Source of the DNA: Blastomussa wellsi
Lineage: Eukaryota > Cnidaria > Anthozoa > Scleractinia > Plerogyridae
DNA: 64,000 nt
Assembly: GCA_947652115.1 (NCBI GenBank)
Contig: OX393562.1
Coordinates: forward strand, 32,960,639-33,024,638
Direction of reading: 5' to 3'
Numbering within the stretch: position 1 is the first letter of the stretch; each line of letters opens with the position of its first letter. The position numbers and the translations under genes were made by a program. This document shows positions 1 through 10,059 of this stretch, piece after piece. The notes under the pieces were generated by a model. That model worked only from the letters and a program-made list of their open reading frames with translations, was not told where the DNA came from and ran no database searches.

Positions 1-699
1 AAACGTGTCAAATCCTCTTGCCCTGAGAACCCAACCTGCATATAAAGTAAAGGCCTTCACCTAAATTGTCTCGAGAATTATGTAAGCATTCAGTTTTGCC
101 ATACACTCTGACCTGACAATAGAAACTTGAAAACGAAGATCAAACCACTTTGCCTGCCTTCATTCAGGCTTAAGTATGAACTGGCCGAGCGCGAACGGAC
201 GGGGTAAACTGGCAGTGAGCGCGATCGGGGTAGCGGGACGAAAAGGGAATAATGAAAATTAAAGGAAAAGCGTTTCCTCCTTCCCTCGCACGAATAATTT
301 CAAATTTTTCTTTTTACCCTCGGGTCGAGCATGCATTTTAACAGTTCAGAATATCACATTTCCCGAGTCCACGAAAAAGGGCAGATCCCAGATACTATTT
401 TTACCCATTCACGGCCCTCATTAAATGAATGCAAAGAAAGCCACTTCGCTTATTGGTTCTCTTTCTCTGCTGCCCATTGTAAGATTCCACTGACCTTCAA
501 AGGAAAATTTTGGGCGAATTCTAAGAAATGCTACCATTACCTGTCGCACCGTCGACAACCACAACATTGTATCCCCTGAGGTGAGGCGAATAGTCCTTTC
601 CATTCACCTCGATATAGGCAAAACCACAGGTGCTTGGCTTTCTTCCTGGATCATCGCAGCCTTCGCTTCGGATATGGATTTCCACCACAGGCCAAGGAA
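1..699 (-). CDS. ILEI-domain protein, copy A, two exons (partial at left edge)
   Basis: Two exons are visible. Exon 541-699 has acceptor TTCTTACAG and donor ACAG/GTAATG. It encodes a segment with VVEIHIRSEGCDD, then CGFAYIEVNGKDYS and RGYNVVVVDGATG, the start of an ILEI (interleukin-like EMT inducer, FAM3/PANDER fold) domain. The next exon starts at 35 after a TATATGCAG acceptor, reads WVLRARGFDTF and leaves the window. Both junctions are phase 1. ILEI domains occur in secreted or Golgi-lumen proteins and fold as a compact lectin-like unit; the ligand here is unknown. Upstream exons were not identified. It is a close duplicate of the exons at 9101-9259 and 8508-8598. Confidence 0.75.
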
Positions 700-1097
700 C
701 TGTAAGAATGACATAAATGGTAGAGAATCCGTCAGGGTTTTGTGCACCTATCGTGGGGAGTCGGACCCCAGGCAAAACTAACAAAAGTTAATGTGGACTT
801 ACAGGGAGATATGAATATTTTACCCTGGAGGTGGGCGAAATGAGAGCTTTTGTTTTCATATGCTTCGAAAAAAACGGTGCATAAGAAAGAAAAAACTGAA
901 CTGTTTAATCGGTATGCAGCTTTATCGAAAGAAAAATCGTATTCCTCAATACCGAAAGGATTTATGGATAATAGCTGCTTACACTTGTGACTTGTTTTAA
1001 CCTGTACGACTTTCAATTAGCCATTTCCTAAACGAGCATAGGACTGGGTACAAAAATCTAAAATTGATTGAAACGAAAAATTGAGTCTGGCACGTAC

Positions 1098-1192
1098 TAG
1101 CCTCCTATGCAGGCGTTATTAGAGGATTGCGTTACCACTCGTTCCCGGACGAGTGTAACGCAATCCCCTAATAACGGCTGCGTAGGAGACTA
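1098..1192. mobile_element. 95-bp palindromic MITE with 9-bp TSD (copy A)
   Basis: A near-perfect inverted repeat beginning TAGCCTCC and ending GGAGACTA. The arms carry a GATTGCGTTAC stretch and its complement. It is flanked on both sides by the 9-bp direct repeat GGCACGTAC (1089-1097 and 1193-1201), a target-site duplication. Non-autonomous DNA element; 9-bp duplications are typical of Mutator-like elements. Confidence 0.85.
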
Positions 1193-1308
1193 GGCACGTA
1201 CAAGATCATCCAAAATAATGTAAAAATACCAAATTTCAGCGTTAATGGCTCAAACGCAAATATATAGTATACTATACTGCATATAGTATACTATACTATG
1301 GTTTGGGG

Positions 1309-1409
1309 TAGCCTGCGAGCAGGCTACGGCTAGACAGGGGTGGGTCGAGGACAGTTGGGCACCGTTCGCTACCCACCACGACCCACCCCTGGAGCCTGTT
1401 CACAGGCTA
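1309..1409. mobile_element. 101-bp MITE with 9-bp TSD (copy A)
   Basis: Inverted repeat starting TAGCCTGCGAGCAGGCT and ending AGCCTGTTCACAGGCTA, with an inner CAGGGGTGGGT / ACCCACCCCTG pair. It is flanked by the 9-bp direct repeat GGTTTGGGG (1300-1308 and 1410-1418). Same terminal style and duplication length as the element at 1098. Confidence 0.85.
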
Positions 1410-1502
1410 GGTTTGGGGGCCAGCTCTCTTAATTTCAGCTTTTCAAACGTATACTCCATATGTGCGTTTCAGCCAATAACGCTGAAATTTAGTAAACTTG
1501 CA

Positions 1503-2519
1503 TTAATTTGGATGACCTTTCACATGCCAGACCAGACCTGTGCCAGTCTCAATTTTTCGTTTCAATCGATTTGAAATATTTGTACCCAGTCCCTGCTCGT
1601 TTAGAAAATGGCTAATTGGTGAGTGCATGGTGTAATTTGTAGAAAACCCCTTGAGTCTTAATAAATCTTCTAAATTACCTGGCTTCCCAGTCACTGCGAT
1701 AAGTTCAAGGTTTGCATGATACTTGGCTAACTCCTTACGCCTCTTCGCCGTGTTTTCCCATAACAATTCCAACTTGAGAAGGGTTTCCTCAAGAGAGTTG
1801 TAGCTTTTAATAGAGCAAGCGGCAGGAAGGCATGTCAAACCGATTGCCGCACGACTGGCAAAAAACATCGTGCCAACACAAACGGTAGTTAAACCAGCAG
1901 CGTAAACAAGGGACCGTCTTTTATCGATTCCCCCTTGCGTGACATCCTTGTGAATAGTATCGATCAACGCCTTGAGATCTGCGGAGAAACGACTCAGCAT
2001 TCCCAGTAACGGAAAAACGATGTTTTGTAAACTAGTGATATCACCGCTTTTCCACTGCAGAATAAGCTGGTCGTTTATAAAATTAAGAACGGGTCTCATT
2101 TTCTCCTGTAACACCTCAAAGTCATGTCGATTTTTCTTGTGCAGGTTTGTTTCCAGATTCATCGCCCGATCGTGCAATTCGTAGCTTCTGTAAGCTAAGT
2201 AGGCGGACAAGAGAAGGCCGGCTTTGTCTTTAGCAACAGGTAAGACTTTTTCAATCAGTTCTGGGAGCTTCTGGATGAGGTCTTGTAGCTGGCTAGAGAT
2301 CTCGTCATTAGCTCCCAGTGAAAGCAAACAGTCGACGATGTTCTTGAGGAAATCCGTATCTGTAACTACTGTGGTTGTTGGGTTTTTCATCCAGGCATCT
2401 GCTATCTTAAAACAGCTTTTTGGCATGCTGATCGCTTGTGTTGGAGTTGTAAGCAAGACCAATAAGGCCACAACTCGACTGAAATGAAAGCGGAAGTGCT
2501 TGCGGCTTTTTGAAAACAT
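1503..2519 (-). CDS. Unrecognised secreted helical protein with hydrophobic hairpin, copy A (338 aa)
   Basis: Intact single-exon ORF. I start at the ATG at 2519; the frame stays open upstream only to a TTG. The first 30 residues look like a signal peptide: basic MFSKSRKHFR, then a VVALLVLL core and a TQA cleavage-like site. The rest is mostly predicted helix, with heptad-like leucines around residues 75-110 and 240-275. A strongly hydrophobic stretch lies at about 203-236 (SLVYAAGLTTVCVG onward), long enough for a membrane hairpin. There are five cysteines (37, 64, 214, 230, 235) and N-glycosylation sequons NYT and NIS near the C terminus. I do not recognise the family. A long helical body with one hydrophobic hairpin recalls alpha-helical membrane-inserting proteins, but that is only architectural. 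ILEI-domain exons lie downstream on the same strand. Confidence 0.7.
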   Translation of the reverse strand: MFSKSRKHFRFHFSRVVALLVLLTTPTQAISMPKSCFKIADAWMKNPTTTVVTDTDFLKNIVDCLLSLGANDEISSQLQDLIQKLPELIEKVLPVAKDKAGLLLSAYLAYRSYELHDRAMNLETNLHKKNRHDFEVLQEKMRPVLNFINDQLILQWKSGDITSLQNIVFPLLGMLSRFSADLKALIDTIHKDVTQGGIDKRRSLVYAAGLTTVCVGTMFFASRAAIGLTCLPAACSIKSYNSLEETLLKLELLWENTAKRRKELAKYHANLELIAVTGKPGNLEDLLRLKGFSTNYTMHSPISHFLNEQGLGTNISNRLKRKIETGTGLVWHVKGHPN

Positions 2520-2794
2520 TTCAGATGTTAGATGGTCGTTTTTTTGTTTGGAAGTGATCTCCGGATGTAGCAATTTGGAAAGATTAAATGCTTGAATAGC
2601 AGATCTCAAAGAGGTTTAAGAAACAGCAGCTCCTTTCGCAGACTGCGCGGGCGAGTAGTCCCTCTTTCCCCAGGGTGCTGCTTTTGCTCAGGCCGTCAAA
2701 AGCGGCGAAAGCGAAAGTAAACTGCGACCAACCGCTGACCGAGGAGCCCGTTGAGTCTGGGAAAATCTGGGCGCGTTCCATCACAGGCGGCCAG

Positions 2795-3404
2795 AGATTA
2801 CTTCATGTAGCCGTCATGATGATTTGACTTACAGACTTTGTATGGGTGCTGGTGATTTGAATTGACCAATGAGAGTGCAGAAAGCAGTCTGCTGTCGTGT
2901 GCCCGTAGACGCCGAAAAAGGCGAACGCATGGGAAGATAGCAAAACAGCTGAATAATATCCGAGTTTTCTCGATCTAAAATCACAGTGCAATCACCGAGA
3001 AGAGTAAATACGATGGGGAAATTATCTGGCTACATGGATATGGTGTTTTTTATGGAATTCCTTGCCTTATTTTGTTTTTTTTGTTTTTTTTTATATATTA
3101 TTATTTTGTGATGCGAGAGTGATTTGTCAGGTCGCCTCCGGAGTATTACGGCCGAGTCTCCTGCCTTTCACTTCGTTCTTATAGGAGACTACACCGAACA
3201 ATGCCCGACTCAAAAGCTAGCTTCAAAAGGCCCCACATTAACTCCGGATTACACGGAAGAAACAAACACAATTCCATTTAGAGGTAGGTGAAGTTTATTT
3301 CTACACTCACGTTGTATTTTGCATTTTGAGAACTGAAGTGAAGTTACCATACAAAGCCTGTAAGTCAAATCATCATGACGGCTACATGAAGTAAGCTTGG
3401 GCCG
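2795..3404. mobile_element. Fold-back (inverted-repeat) element, copy A
   Basis: The sequence from about 2795, with CTTCATGTAGCCGTCATGA and ending near TTTGTATGG, recurs as its complement at about 3343-3395, followed by AGCTTGGGCCGCCTGTGG. Left terminus in copy A is altered (CAGGCGGCCAGAGATTA). In copy B both ends are better preserved. Confidence 0.65.
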
Positions 3405-4045
3405 CCTGTGGTTCCATTCGACCAAAATTTCCGGTTTGAATTTCCGAAATTTCCGCGTGCCGAACGGAGCGGTATTTTCCACTTGAACGAACCGGTCACC
3501 TCAAAATGGCGCGTTTGTAGTCCGACTCTTGCTTGTTACTCAACGATTTTACAAGTTAACAGAAAATATCCTGCAGAACAACGAGGGCAGAGTAAAACCA
3601 GCGAGCTGCTTCAAAAGGAGAAGTAAAGTTACCTTTATTTAGAATTATTTTGAGCTCAATCGTTCGAAATATGGGCAGAACTTCTCTCTCACAAATTGGA
3701 CGAATACCCGAACAAAAGTTATCGCCGCTGATATCGAAACATGTCAAGGAAATACTTTTTAGTCGCGCGAGACGAAGAAACATTCACCACGTTGGGTAAA
3801 AGCCTCTCGCAGTCATCTTTTGTGACATTAGGGTCTTGACGAGAGCTTTATCCGGCAGCTTGAGAAACGAAACTGAGTGGAAATGTTCAATGGAACAGTA
3901 AAATTTGCGGAATTTCCAATTTTCCGGAAAAATGGACAACCTCTAGAGGTTTACCGACATTTCCTAAATGAATTTCCGGAAATTTTCTGTTCCATTCGAT
4001 TTTGAACCGGAATTTTCGGAAATTTTGGTCGAATGGAACGCGCCC
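3405..4045. mobile_element. TIR DNA element, about 640 bp, copy A
   Basis: Starts with GTTCCATTCGACCAAAATTT and ends with the complement (AAATTTTGGTCGAATGGAAC). The termini continue as imperfect inverted repeats of about 45 bp rich in GGAAATTTCCG. No transposase ORF, so a non-autonomous element. It abuts the preceding fold-back element directly. Confidence 0.75.
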
Positions 4046-4164
4046 CTGTGACCCTCTTCCGCGGCATGATTTTATTCTGTCAGCGGTCACCCCACATTAT
4101 TAATATTCACCTTCATGTACTCAGCAAGGGCAGTTACCACTGCTATGTAGGTTATTTCTTCGCT

Positions 4165-4945
4165 TTGCTTGGGGTTAGCACGGTTAGGTTTGCCTGGGGT
4201 TAGCACGGTTAGGTTTGCTTGGGGTTAGCACGGTTAGGTTTGCTTGGGGTTAGCACGGTTAGGTTTGCTTGCGGTTAGCACGGTTAGGTTTGCTTGGGGT
4301 TAGCACGGTTAGGTTTGCTTGCGGTTACCACGGTTAGGTTTGCTTGGGGTTAGCACGGTTAGGTTTGCTTGCGGTTAGCACGGTTAGGTTTGCTTGCGGT
4401 TAGCACGGTTAGGTTTGCTTGGGGTTAGCACGGTTAGGTTTGCTTGCGGTTAGCACGGTTAGGTTTGCTTGCGGTTAGCACGGTTAGGTTTTCTTGGGGT
4501 TAGCACGGTTAGGTTTGCTTGGGGTTAGCATGGTTAGGTTTTCTTGGGGTTAGCACGGTTAGGTTTGCTTGGGGTTAGCATGGTTAGGTTTGTTTGTGGT
4601 TAGCACGGTTAGGTTTGCTTGGGGTTAGCACGGTTAGGTTTGCTTGCGGTTAGCACGGTTAGGTTTGCTTGCGGTTAGCACGGTTAGGTTTGCTTGGGGT
4701 TAGCATGGTTAGGTTTGCTTGCGGTTAGCACGGTTAGGTTTGCTTGCGGTTAGCACGGTTAGGTTTGCTTGCGGTTACCACGGTTAGGTTTGCTTGGGGT
4801 TAGCACGGTTAGGTTTGCTTGCGGTTAGCATGGTTAGGTTTGCTTGCGGTTAGCACGGTTAGGTTTGCTTGCGGTTAGCACGGTTAGGTTTGGTTGCGGT
4901 TAGCACGGTTAGGTTTGCTTGCGGTTAGCACGGTTAGGTTTGGTT
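4165..4945. repeat. 25-bp minisatellite, about 31 units, copy A
   Basis: Uninterrupted head-to-tail 25-bp units built from TGCTTGSGG then TTAGCACGGTTAGGTT, where S is G or C. Each unit contains GGTTAG twice, overlapping the metazoan telomere repeat in sequence. The main variation is the G/C choice in GCTTG[G/C]GG, plus rare CATGG and ACCACGG variants. There are no unique spacers between units. Confidence 0.95.
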
Positions 4946-5084
4946 GGGATTAGTTCACTCTATTTAAGGTCTGCTTGCGGTTACTTCTACTCCATTTTGC
5001 TTGCGGTTAGCTTTCATTTGATTTTAGGGTAACTCTTTATAGCACTGTTCATTATATGTTGTTTAAATTTAGGGGGTTTGGTAG

Positions 5085-5160
5085 CCAGCTGCACTGTGAC
5101 ACAGTGGTTAAGTATGCCTCGTCGGCCAGGGTTCGACGCTCAGACCCTGCATAGTTTTTC
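5085..5160 (+). repeat. tRNA-derived SINE-like fragment
   Basis: Contains an A-box-like ACAGTGGTTAAGTATG and, about 30 bp on, a B-box-like GGGTTCGACGC, the spacing of a tRNA-type internal promoter. The A-box half is shared with copy B (13500-13532), where the similarity to copy A ends, so the duplication breakpoint lies inside this SINE-like sequence. Confidence 0.45.
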
Positions 5161-5277
5161 GTCAGACTTCATAATACTTAGAATTTTAGTTGAAGAAGAA
5201 GGGGGTCACAGAATTCGCTACCCGATTGACTAGAGCTTTGAAAGCAATTTGCGCGACGACGGGGAAGACTTCTTTGC

Positions 5278-5641
5278 CGATATGGCGAGTTTTGAGGATT
5301 TAAAGGAAAAGGTTGCAGATTCTTGGCGGTTTGGTTAAAAAGCAAAGGACTGAGGCTTTAGGCGCCCTATAGATATTTGAGTGTTTGAGATATTATCCCG
5401 TTCTCGGAGCTAAAACTGCACCAAGAGATGTTGGAGTTCTGTGGCAGTTTGATTACTGCGCTTGATCTCGACGTCAGTAGCATAATAAAAGCTACTAAAA
5501 AGTTGAAACGGTAATAAATTTTCCCGAGGGTGGGGGCATTTAAATGGATTTTTTGCCCAGGTAGGGGAGAATTTGAACACAAATTTTCCAAAAATTCAAA
5601 TTCCCGGGGGGATGTTGAAGCTTCGATTTGACTGGTACATA
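5278..5641 (-). mobile_element. Truncated MITE, inverted relative of the 61.1-kb element
   Basis: The right end reads TCGATTTGACTGGTACAT. Inward it matches the complement of the element at 61091-61636, including the CTCCGAGAACG, GGCGCC and TTTTTAACCAA regions. The other terminus is missing or diverged beyond about 5278. Confidence 0.7.
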
Positions 5642-6899
5642 ACCTAAACACAAGATAGCCTGCGTAGCCGGCGGGATTTGAGTGTGCGAGCTACTCACTC
5701 AGCATTCGCGAGCGAAGCCCGCGAGCTCAAACGCTCCAACGACGGCCTCCCCAATAACAAAAGCACTTCGCCGCGAATGCCGCCAGCTAGAAATCACCCC
5801 CACCCCCCACCCCTCAAATGTTAAATGGTCAGTCCATTAGCGCAGGCCTCCCAAATCGCACGGTTTTGCCGTGAGACTCACGGTTTTTAGGGAAATGTCA
5901 CGGTCTCTTCATGAGATGCAAAAATCTCAAGGTAAACAGATTTACCACAGGGCACCCATACACGTAGTGCGTCTGTTTATGTGTTCCAGATATAAAGAAA
6001 TGTATGGGAATGAGTAGGTGACAGTAACAAAACGATCTATTATAGTATTATAGATCTATTATAGTATAAAAATAGTCACAAAACATTTTCTTACGTTAAT
6101 GAAAGCACACGAACTTTCTACTTTATAAATTATAAAACAGCAATTTACGCACTTCCATTAATTACATTGCGGTAGTGTTAAAACACTATTTACGATTCAC
6201 AACCTTGTATTACTCAATGCATAAGCAAACTTTGAAATTACGGAGGAAGGGTTACTGACACCCCACAATATATTTCACAAGCAATGTGCACTTTACAGAT
6301 AATAACAAGGTAACGGGAACGTTAAGTCGACTACAGTTACGCTCCATACAACTTTGTACGTGACAGAGTTTACAAAAGGACCTTGCGCTACCCACAGAAC
6401 TACTTTTTGAACTTACTGTCAACCCCTCTGAACGTGTAAAATACTTCAGTTGCACCTTCATACTCCTTTCCTGTCTTAAAAAATATTCGTTTTGTCAGAA
6501 CTGTACTGTTTGCTTTTTTTTAATATTTAGTCTGAAGTAATCCCTTCGAGCGTTACAAAGAGGAAAAGGACTTAAGAACGTAAGTTCAATGCAATTTAAA
6601 GAAACGTTTGTGGCTTTCAGAACCGAAAAAGGGTCGTGTTTTTGTCTTGTGCACCACTGGGTGTTTAAAGAATGATTACTTGTTTTGAAAACTTTGTAAA
6701 GCTATGACGCAGAAATTTGCACACAAACCAAGTTGATAGTCTAATTAGACTTCCTGATTCAATCAGTAGGAAAAACCAGGGGCATGAAATATAAGCTACA
6801 TTGCATTTCTTTAAGTATTTGAGTAATTCTTAGTATTGGAAGATTGTATGTCGTGTAAAAATAATATTTACCGCTTCCACGCATTAAAGTTTAAGCATT
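5642..6899. other. No gene recognised; degraded repeats
   Basis: Begins with a possible TAGCCTGCGTAGCC-type element (about 5656-5795) ending CGCCAGCTA, without a clear target duplication, then a CACGGTTTT/AAAACCGTG-like short stretch near 5860. The rest is AT-rich with no ORF or splice-framed exon that I can support. Confidence 0.4.
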
Positions 6900-7366
6900 T
6901 GTGGCACAAAGGGCTTGTTTGATAACTTATTTCAGTATGCCAGTGCCCGGCATGCATACAACACAAGGTATACATCGAGACAAAATTTCTGCAAACCACG
7001 TCTTCGTACCAACGTTGGAAAACAGATGTTCTCCAACCAGGCAGTAGATCTGTGGAATGATATTCCTCAAAACCTGTCAGAACAGTGCTGTCTCTAAGCA
7101 TGATTTAGCAGGTCCGTGTTTTTGTGTTTTTTCCTACCCTTGCTGCTCTCATTTTTATTTAAATAAACTAGGCTATAAGCTATTAGGGGCTATAAGCTAT
7201 TAGGGCTAACTCGAAAACCTCACGCCGTGAGGTTCTTTTAGCCCATCTAGACTCCATTTTCACCATTATTTGCATTGCTAATTAGTTTTGTTCTTATGTA
7301 TACAATTTTAGCTCTGTAATTATAATGTTGTGAGTCAAATAAAGATTGTTGTTGTTGTTATGCTTC
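6900..7366 (+). mobile_element. 3' end of a non-LTR retrotransposon (CR1/Jockey-like), truncated
   Basis: The plus-strand frame encodes a C-terminal RT-type tail: ARHAYNTRYTSRQNFCKPRL, then NVGKQMFSNQAVDLWNDIPQ, a pattern (NTR..., R.RTN.GK, LWN.IP) common at the end of CR1/L2/Jockey-type ORF2. The frame breaks after LSEQCCL. A 3' UTR follows, ending in AATAAAGA and a TTG microsatellite tail (7347-7366), typical of such LINEs. Strongly 5'-truncated and dead. Confidence 0.7.
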
Positions 7367-7659
7367 CACCAAGGAACGTTACAATGAAAATTCCTGTAAT
7401 AATTTTGCAACGCATATCAGCTACGACTATGAATTTACCCCTACCAGTCTCACGTCAATAACTAAGTGCAATACCGCGGAAACAGCTAGTTTTGTTAATT
7501 CCACCTAGTCCTTTGTCCTAAACTGGATACCTAAGAAGGGGATATTGAGTAGGTATTTTAGTATTTTTTTTGGGAAGTTCTAACTAGGGGCAGCTAGGGA
7601 ATGTCGCGCCCTATCCCAAAATTCGAAATTATTCTGAGAGATAAGAGTGAGAAACGTTC
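7367..7659. other. No feature seen downstream of the ILEI gene
   Basis: Presumed 3' flank of the minus-strand ILEI gene ending at 7660. I see no ORF or clear repeat here. Confidence 0.3.
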
Positions 7660-7897
7660 TTAGTTTGACCGTGTTGACAGGGGAATTTTAAGAGAAATCT
7701 CACTGGGTCCCAGTCCGTTTTTTTCACTCTTCTGTGTAATCCACAGTGGTTTGTCTTCTCCTGCGTATCCAGTGAAAGCAAAAGATCCGCGCCAGCCTGG
7801 GAATACAGGCTCCTTAGCGCCCAGTCTCTTGAGAGCGTCAATCGCTGAGGACATGTGCAAGGAACCTTCATCTTGAATGGCGACTAAAACGATTTTA
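7660..7897 (-). CDS. ILEI gene copy B, terminal exon
   Basis: Acceptor CGTCATTTCAG. Encodes KIVLVAIQDEGSLHMSS through ISLKIPLSTRSN and a TAA stop. It supplies the second half of the ILEI domain. Confidence 0.85.
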
Positions 7898-9259
7898 CTG
7901 AAATGACGAAAACGAACATTTTGTAAGAAACAATAAACAAAAGCTGTTAAGGGGGCCTAGTCAGCCTCCGCTATTTTCGATGGCATCGAAATTATGGCAA
8001 TTGTATGATGAAGCGAAATTGTATTGTATTGCTGTAGGTTATGTTACTGGAAGTGTTCAAATTACCTTTAACAAGTTTCTAAGGGATTTCTTTCGTTTTG
8101 ACAGGATCCACGTAAAATAGAACACTTAAATTTTCGCATTTAAACAATAAGAAAGGTGTGGCTGACTGGGGCCCTTTAAACTATTAGCTTAGGTAGAAAG
8201 CTCTTCCGTCGACTCGGGAGATTGCGCCTCCTTTCAACAGCATTAGCCTTTGGGTTTTTTTTTATCCTTCAAATTTGTGAAATTTTGGTTAGTCAACGAA
8301 ATGGGCGTGAACCTAGTCGAATTTTACGAGCAACGTCTCGTTGACTATCTGTAGACTTAACATTAATGGCCTTATGCGCCGTGTGCCAAAACGGGGGAAC
8401 AGGCACAGTGAAAGTTGTTTAATTTTCTCGTCGCTTTATGAGTTCTTTACTTTAGGTCCCTCAAAGTACAAAGCAATACAAACATGTACGTCAGCCTGTA
8501 CACATACTTTCCTTTGATGTCATTGAGATATTCTCTCAGGCGATTAGCGGCTGATGGACTCCAAAACGTGTCAAATCCTCTTGCCCTGAGAACCCAACCT
8601 GAATATAAAGTAACGGCCCTCACCAAAATTGTCTCGAGAATTATGTAAGCATTCAGTTTTGCCATACACTCTGACCTGACAATAGAAACTTGAAGATCAA
8701 ACCACTTTGCCTGCCTTCATTCAGGCTTAGGTATGAACTGGCCGAGCGCGAATTACGGACGGGGTAAACTGGTAGTGAGCGCGATCGGGGAAGCGGGACG
8801 AAAAGGGGATAATGGAAATTAAAGGAAAAGCGTTTCCTCCTTCCCTCGCACGAATAATTTCAATTTTTTCTTTTTACCCGCGGGTCGAACATGGCTTTTA
8901 ACAGTTCAGAATATCACATTTCCCGAGTCCTCGAAAAAGGGCAGATCCCAGATACTGTTTTTACCCATTCACGGCCCTCATTAAATGAATTCAAAGAAAG
9001 CCACTTCGCTTATTGGTTCTCTTTCTCTGCTGCCCATTGTAAGATTCCACTGACCTTCAAAGGAAAATTTTGGGTGAATTCTAAGAAATGCTACCATTAC
9101 CTGTCGCACCGTCGACAACCACAACATTGTATCCCCTGAGGTGAGGCGAATAGTCCTTTCCATTCACCTCGATATAGGCAAAACCACAGGTGCTTGGCTT
9201 TCTTCCTGGATCATCGCAGCCTTCGCTTCGGATGTGAATTTCCACCACAGGCCAAGGAA
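7660..9259 (-). CDS. ILEI-domain protein gene, copy B (three 3' coding exons)
   Basis: Exons 9101-9259, 8508-8598 and 7660-7897 join in matching phases (1, then 2) into one complete ILEI domain of about 160 residues ending in TAA at 7660-7662. In order: VVEIHIRSEGCDD, CGFAYIEVNGKDYS, RGYNVVVVDGATG / WVLRARGFDTFWSPSAANRL / KIVLVAIQDEGSLHMSSAI, then ALKRLGAKEP and RGSFAFTGYAG, ending ISLKIPL. This is the motif order of ILEI/FAM3-fold domains. The domain is normally extracellular or luminal, so a signal peptide is expected. None is found close upstream, and the first visible exon starts in phase 1, so at least one 5' exon is missing. The only nearby signal peptide on this strand belongs to the helical ORF at 10060-11088. 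Copy A has the same exons. Confidence 0.82.
8508..8598 (-). CDS. ILEI gene copy B, middle exon
   Basis: Acceptor TTATATTCAG, donor GGAAA/GTATGT, 91 nt. Encodes WVLRARGFDTFWSPSAANRL then REYLNDIKG. The phase agrees with both neighbours. Confidence 0.82.
9101..9259 (-). CDS. ILEI gene copy B, N-terminal domain exon
   Basis: Acceptor ATTCTTACAG, donor ACAG/GTAATG, 159 nt, phase 1 in and phase 1 out. Encodes the first beta strands of the ILEI domain (VVEIHIRSEG, NGKDYSPHLRGYNVVVVD). Confidence 0.82.
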
Positions 9260-9645
9260 CTGTAAGAATGACAAAAATGATAGGCCATCCCCTGGGGAGT
9301 CGGACCCCAGGCAAAACTAACAAAAGTTTATGTGGACTTACAGGGAGATATGAATATTTTACCCTGGAGGTGGGCGAAATGAGAGCTTTTGTTTTCATAT
9401 GCCTCGCAAAAAACGGTTCATGAGAAAGAAAAAACTGAACTGTTTAATCGGTATGCAGCTTTTTCGAGAGAGGTTGTCATTAAAAATCGTATTCCTCAAT
9501 ACCGAAAGGATTTATGGATAATAGCTGCTTACACTTGACTTGTTTTAACCTGCACGACTTTCAATTAGCCATTTCCTAAACGAGCATGGGACTGGGTACA
9601 AAAATCTAAAATCGATTGAAACGAAAAATTGAGTCTGGCACGTAC

Positions 9646-9741
9646 TAGCCCTCCTATGCAGGCGTTATTAGAGGATTGCGTTACCACCCGTCCCCGGACG
9701 AGTGTAACGCAATCCCCTAATAACGGCCGCGTAGGAGACTA
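9646..9741. mobile_element. Palindromic MITE with 9-bp TSD (copy B)
   Basis: Copy-B counterpart of the element at 1098, flanked by GGCACGTAC on both sides (9637-9645, 9742-9750). Confidence 0.85.
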
Positions 9742-9865
9742 GGCACGTACAAGATCATCCAAAATAATGTAAAAAATACCAAATTTCAGCATTACTGGCT
9801 CAAACGCAAATATATAGTATACTTTTGAAAAGTTGAAATTTAAAAGAGCTTTGCATGGTTTGGGG

Positions 9866-9966
9866 TAGCCTGCGAGCAGGCTACGGCTAGACAGGGGTGG
9901 GTCGAGGACAGTTGGGCACCGTTCCCTACCCACCACGACCCACCCCTGGAGCCTGTTCACAGGCTA
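9866..9966. mobile_element. 101-bp MITE with 9-bp TSD (copy B)
   Basis: Copy-B counterpart of the element at 1309, flanked by GGTTTGGGG. Both MITEs predate the segmental duplication, because they sit at the same sites in both copies. Confidence 0.85.
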
Positions 9967-10059
9967 GGTTTGGGGGCCAGCTCTCTTAATTTCAGCTTTT
10001 CAAACGTATACTCCAGTTGTGCGTTTCAGCCAATAATGCTGGAATTTAGTAAACTTGCA

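Larger units (their letters stand above)
1..5115. repeat. Tandem segmental duplication, copy A
   Basis: Window positions 1 to 5115 align almost base for base with 8564 to 13532, with the same order of exons, ORF, small inverted-repeat elements and minisatellite. The offset is 8563 bp at the left edge and about 8417 bp at the right end, because of small indels and minisatellite length. The shared sequence stops at the same point in both copies, just after the string ACAGTGGTTAAGTAT, and different sequence follows. The left boundary of copy A lies outside the window. Both copies keep open reading frames, so the duplication is recent or under constraint. Confidence 0.95.

Noticed and set aside
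2520..2609. 30-residue N-terminal extension of the helical protein
   Set aside because: It needs a TTG start; the next ATG at 2519 directly precedes a good signal peptide.
4165..4945. CRISPR-like regular repeat array
   Set aside because: Units are contiguous 25-bp tandem repeats without unique spacers, in a eukaryotic context; it is a minisatellite.
5085..5160. Functional tRNA gene
   Set aside because: A- and B-box-like strings are present but no cloverleaf can be drawn and the B box is degenerate; SINE-like fragment instead.
9081..9398. 105-codon continuous frame as a single exon
   Set aside because: The conserved ILEI part begins after a clear TTCTTACAG acceptor at 9260 and ends at a donor at 9101; the extra codons are intronic.
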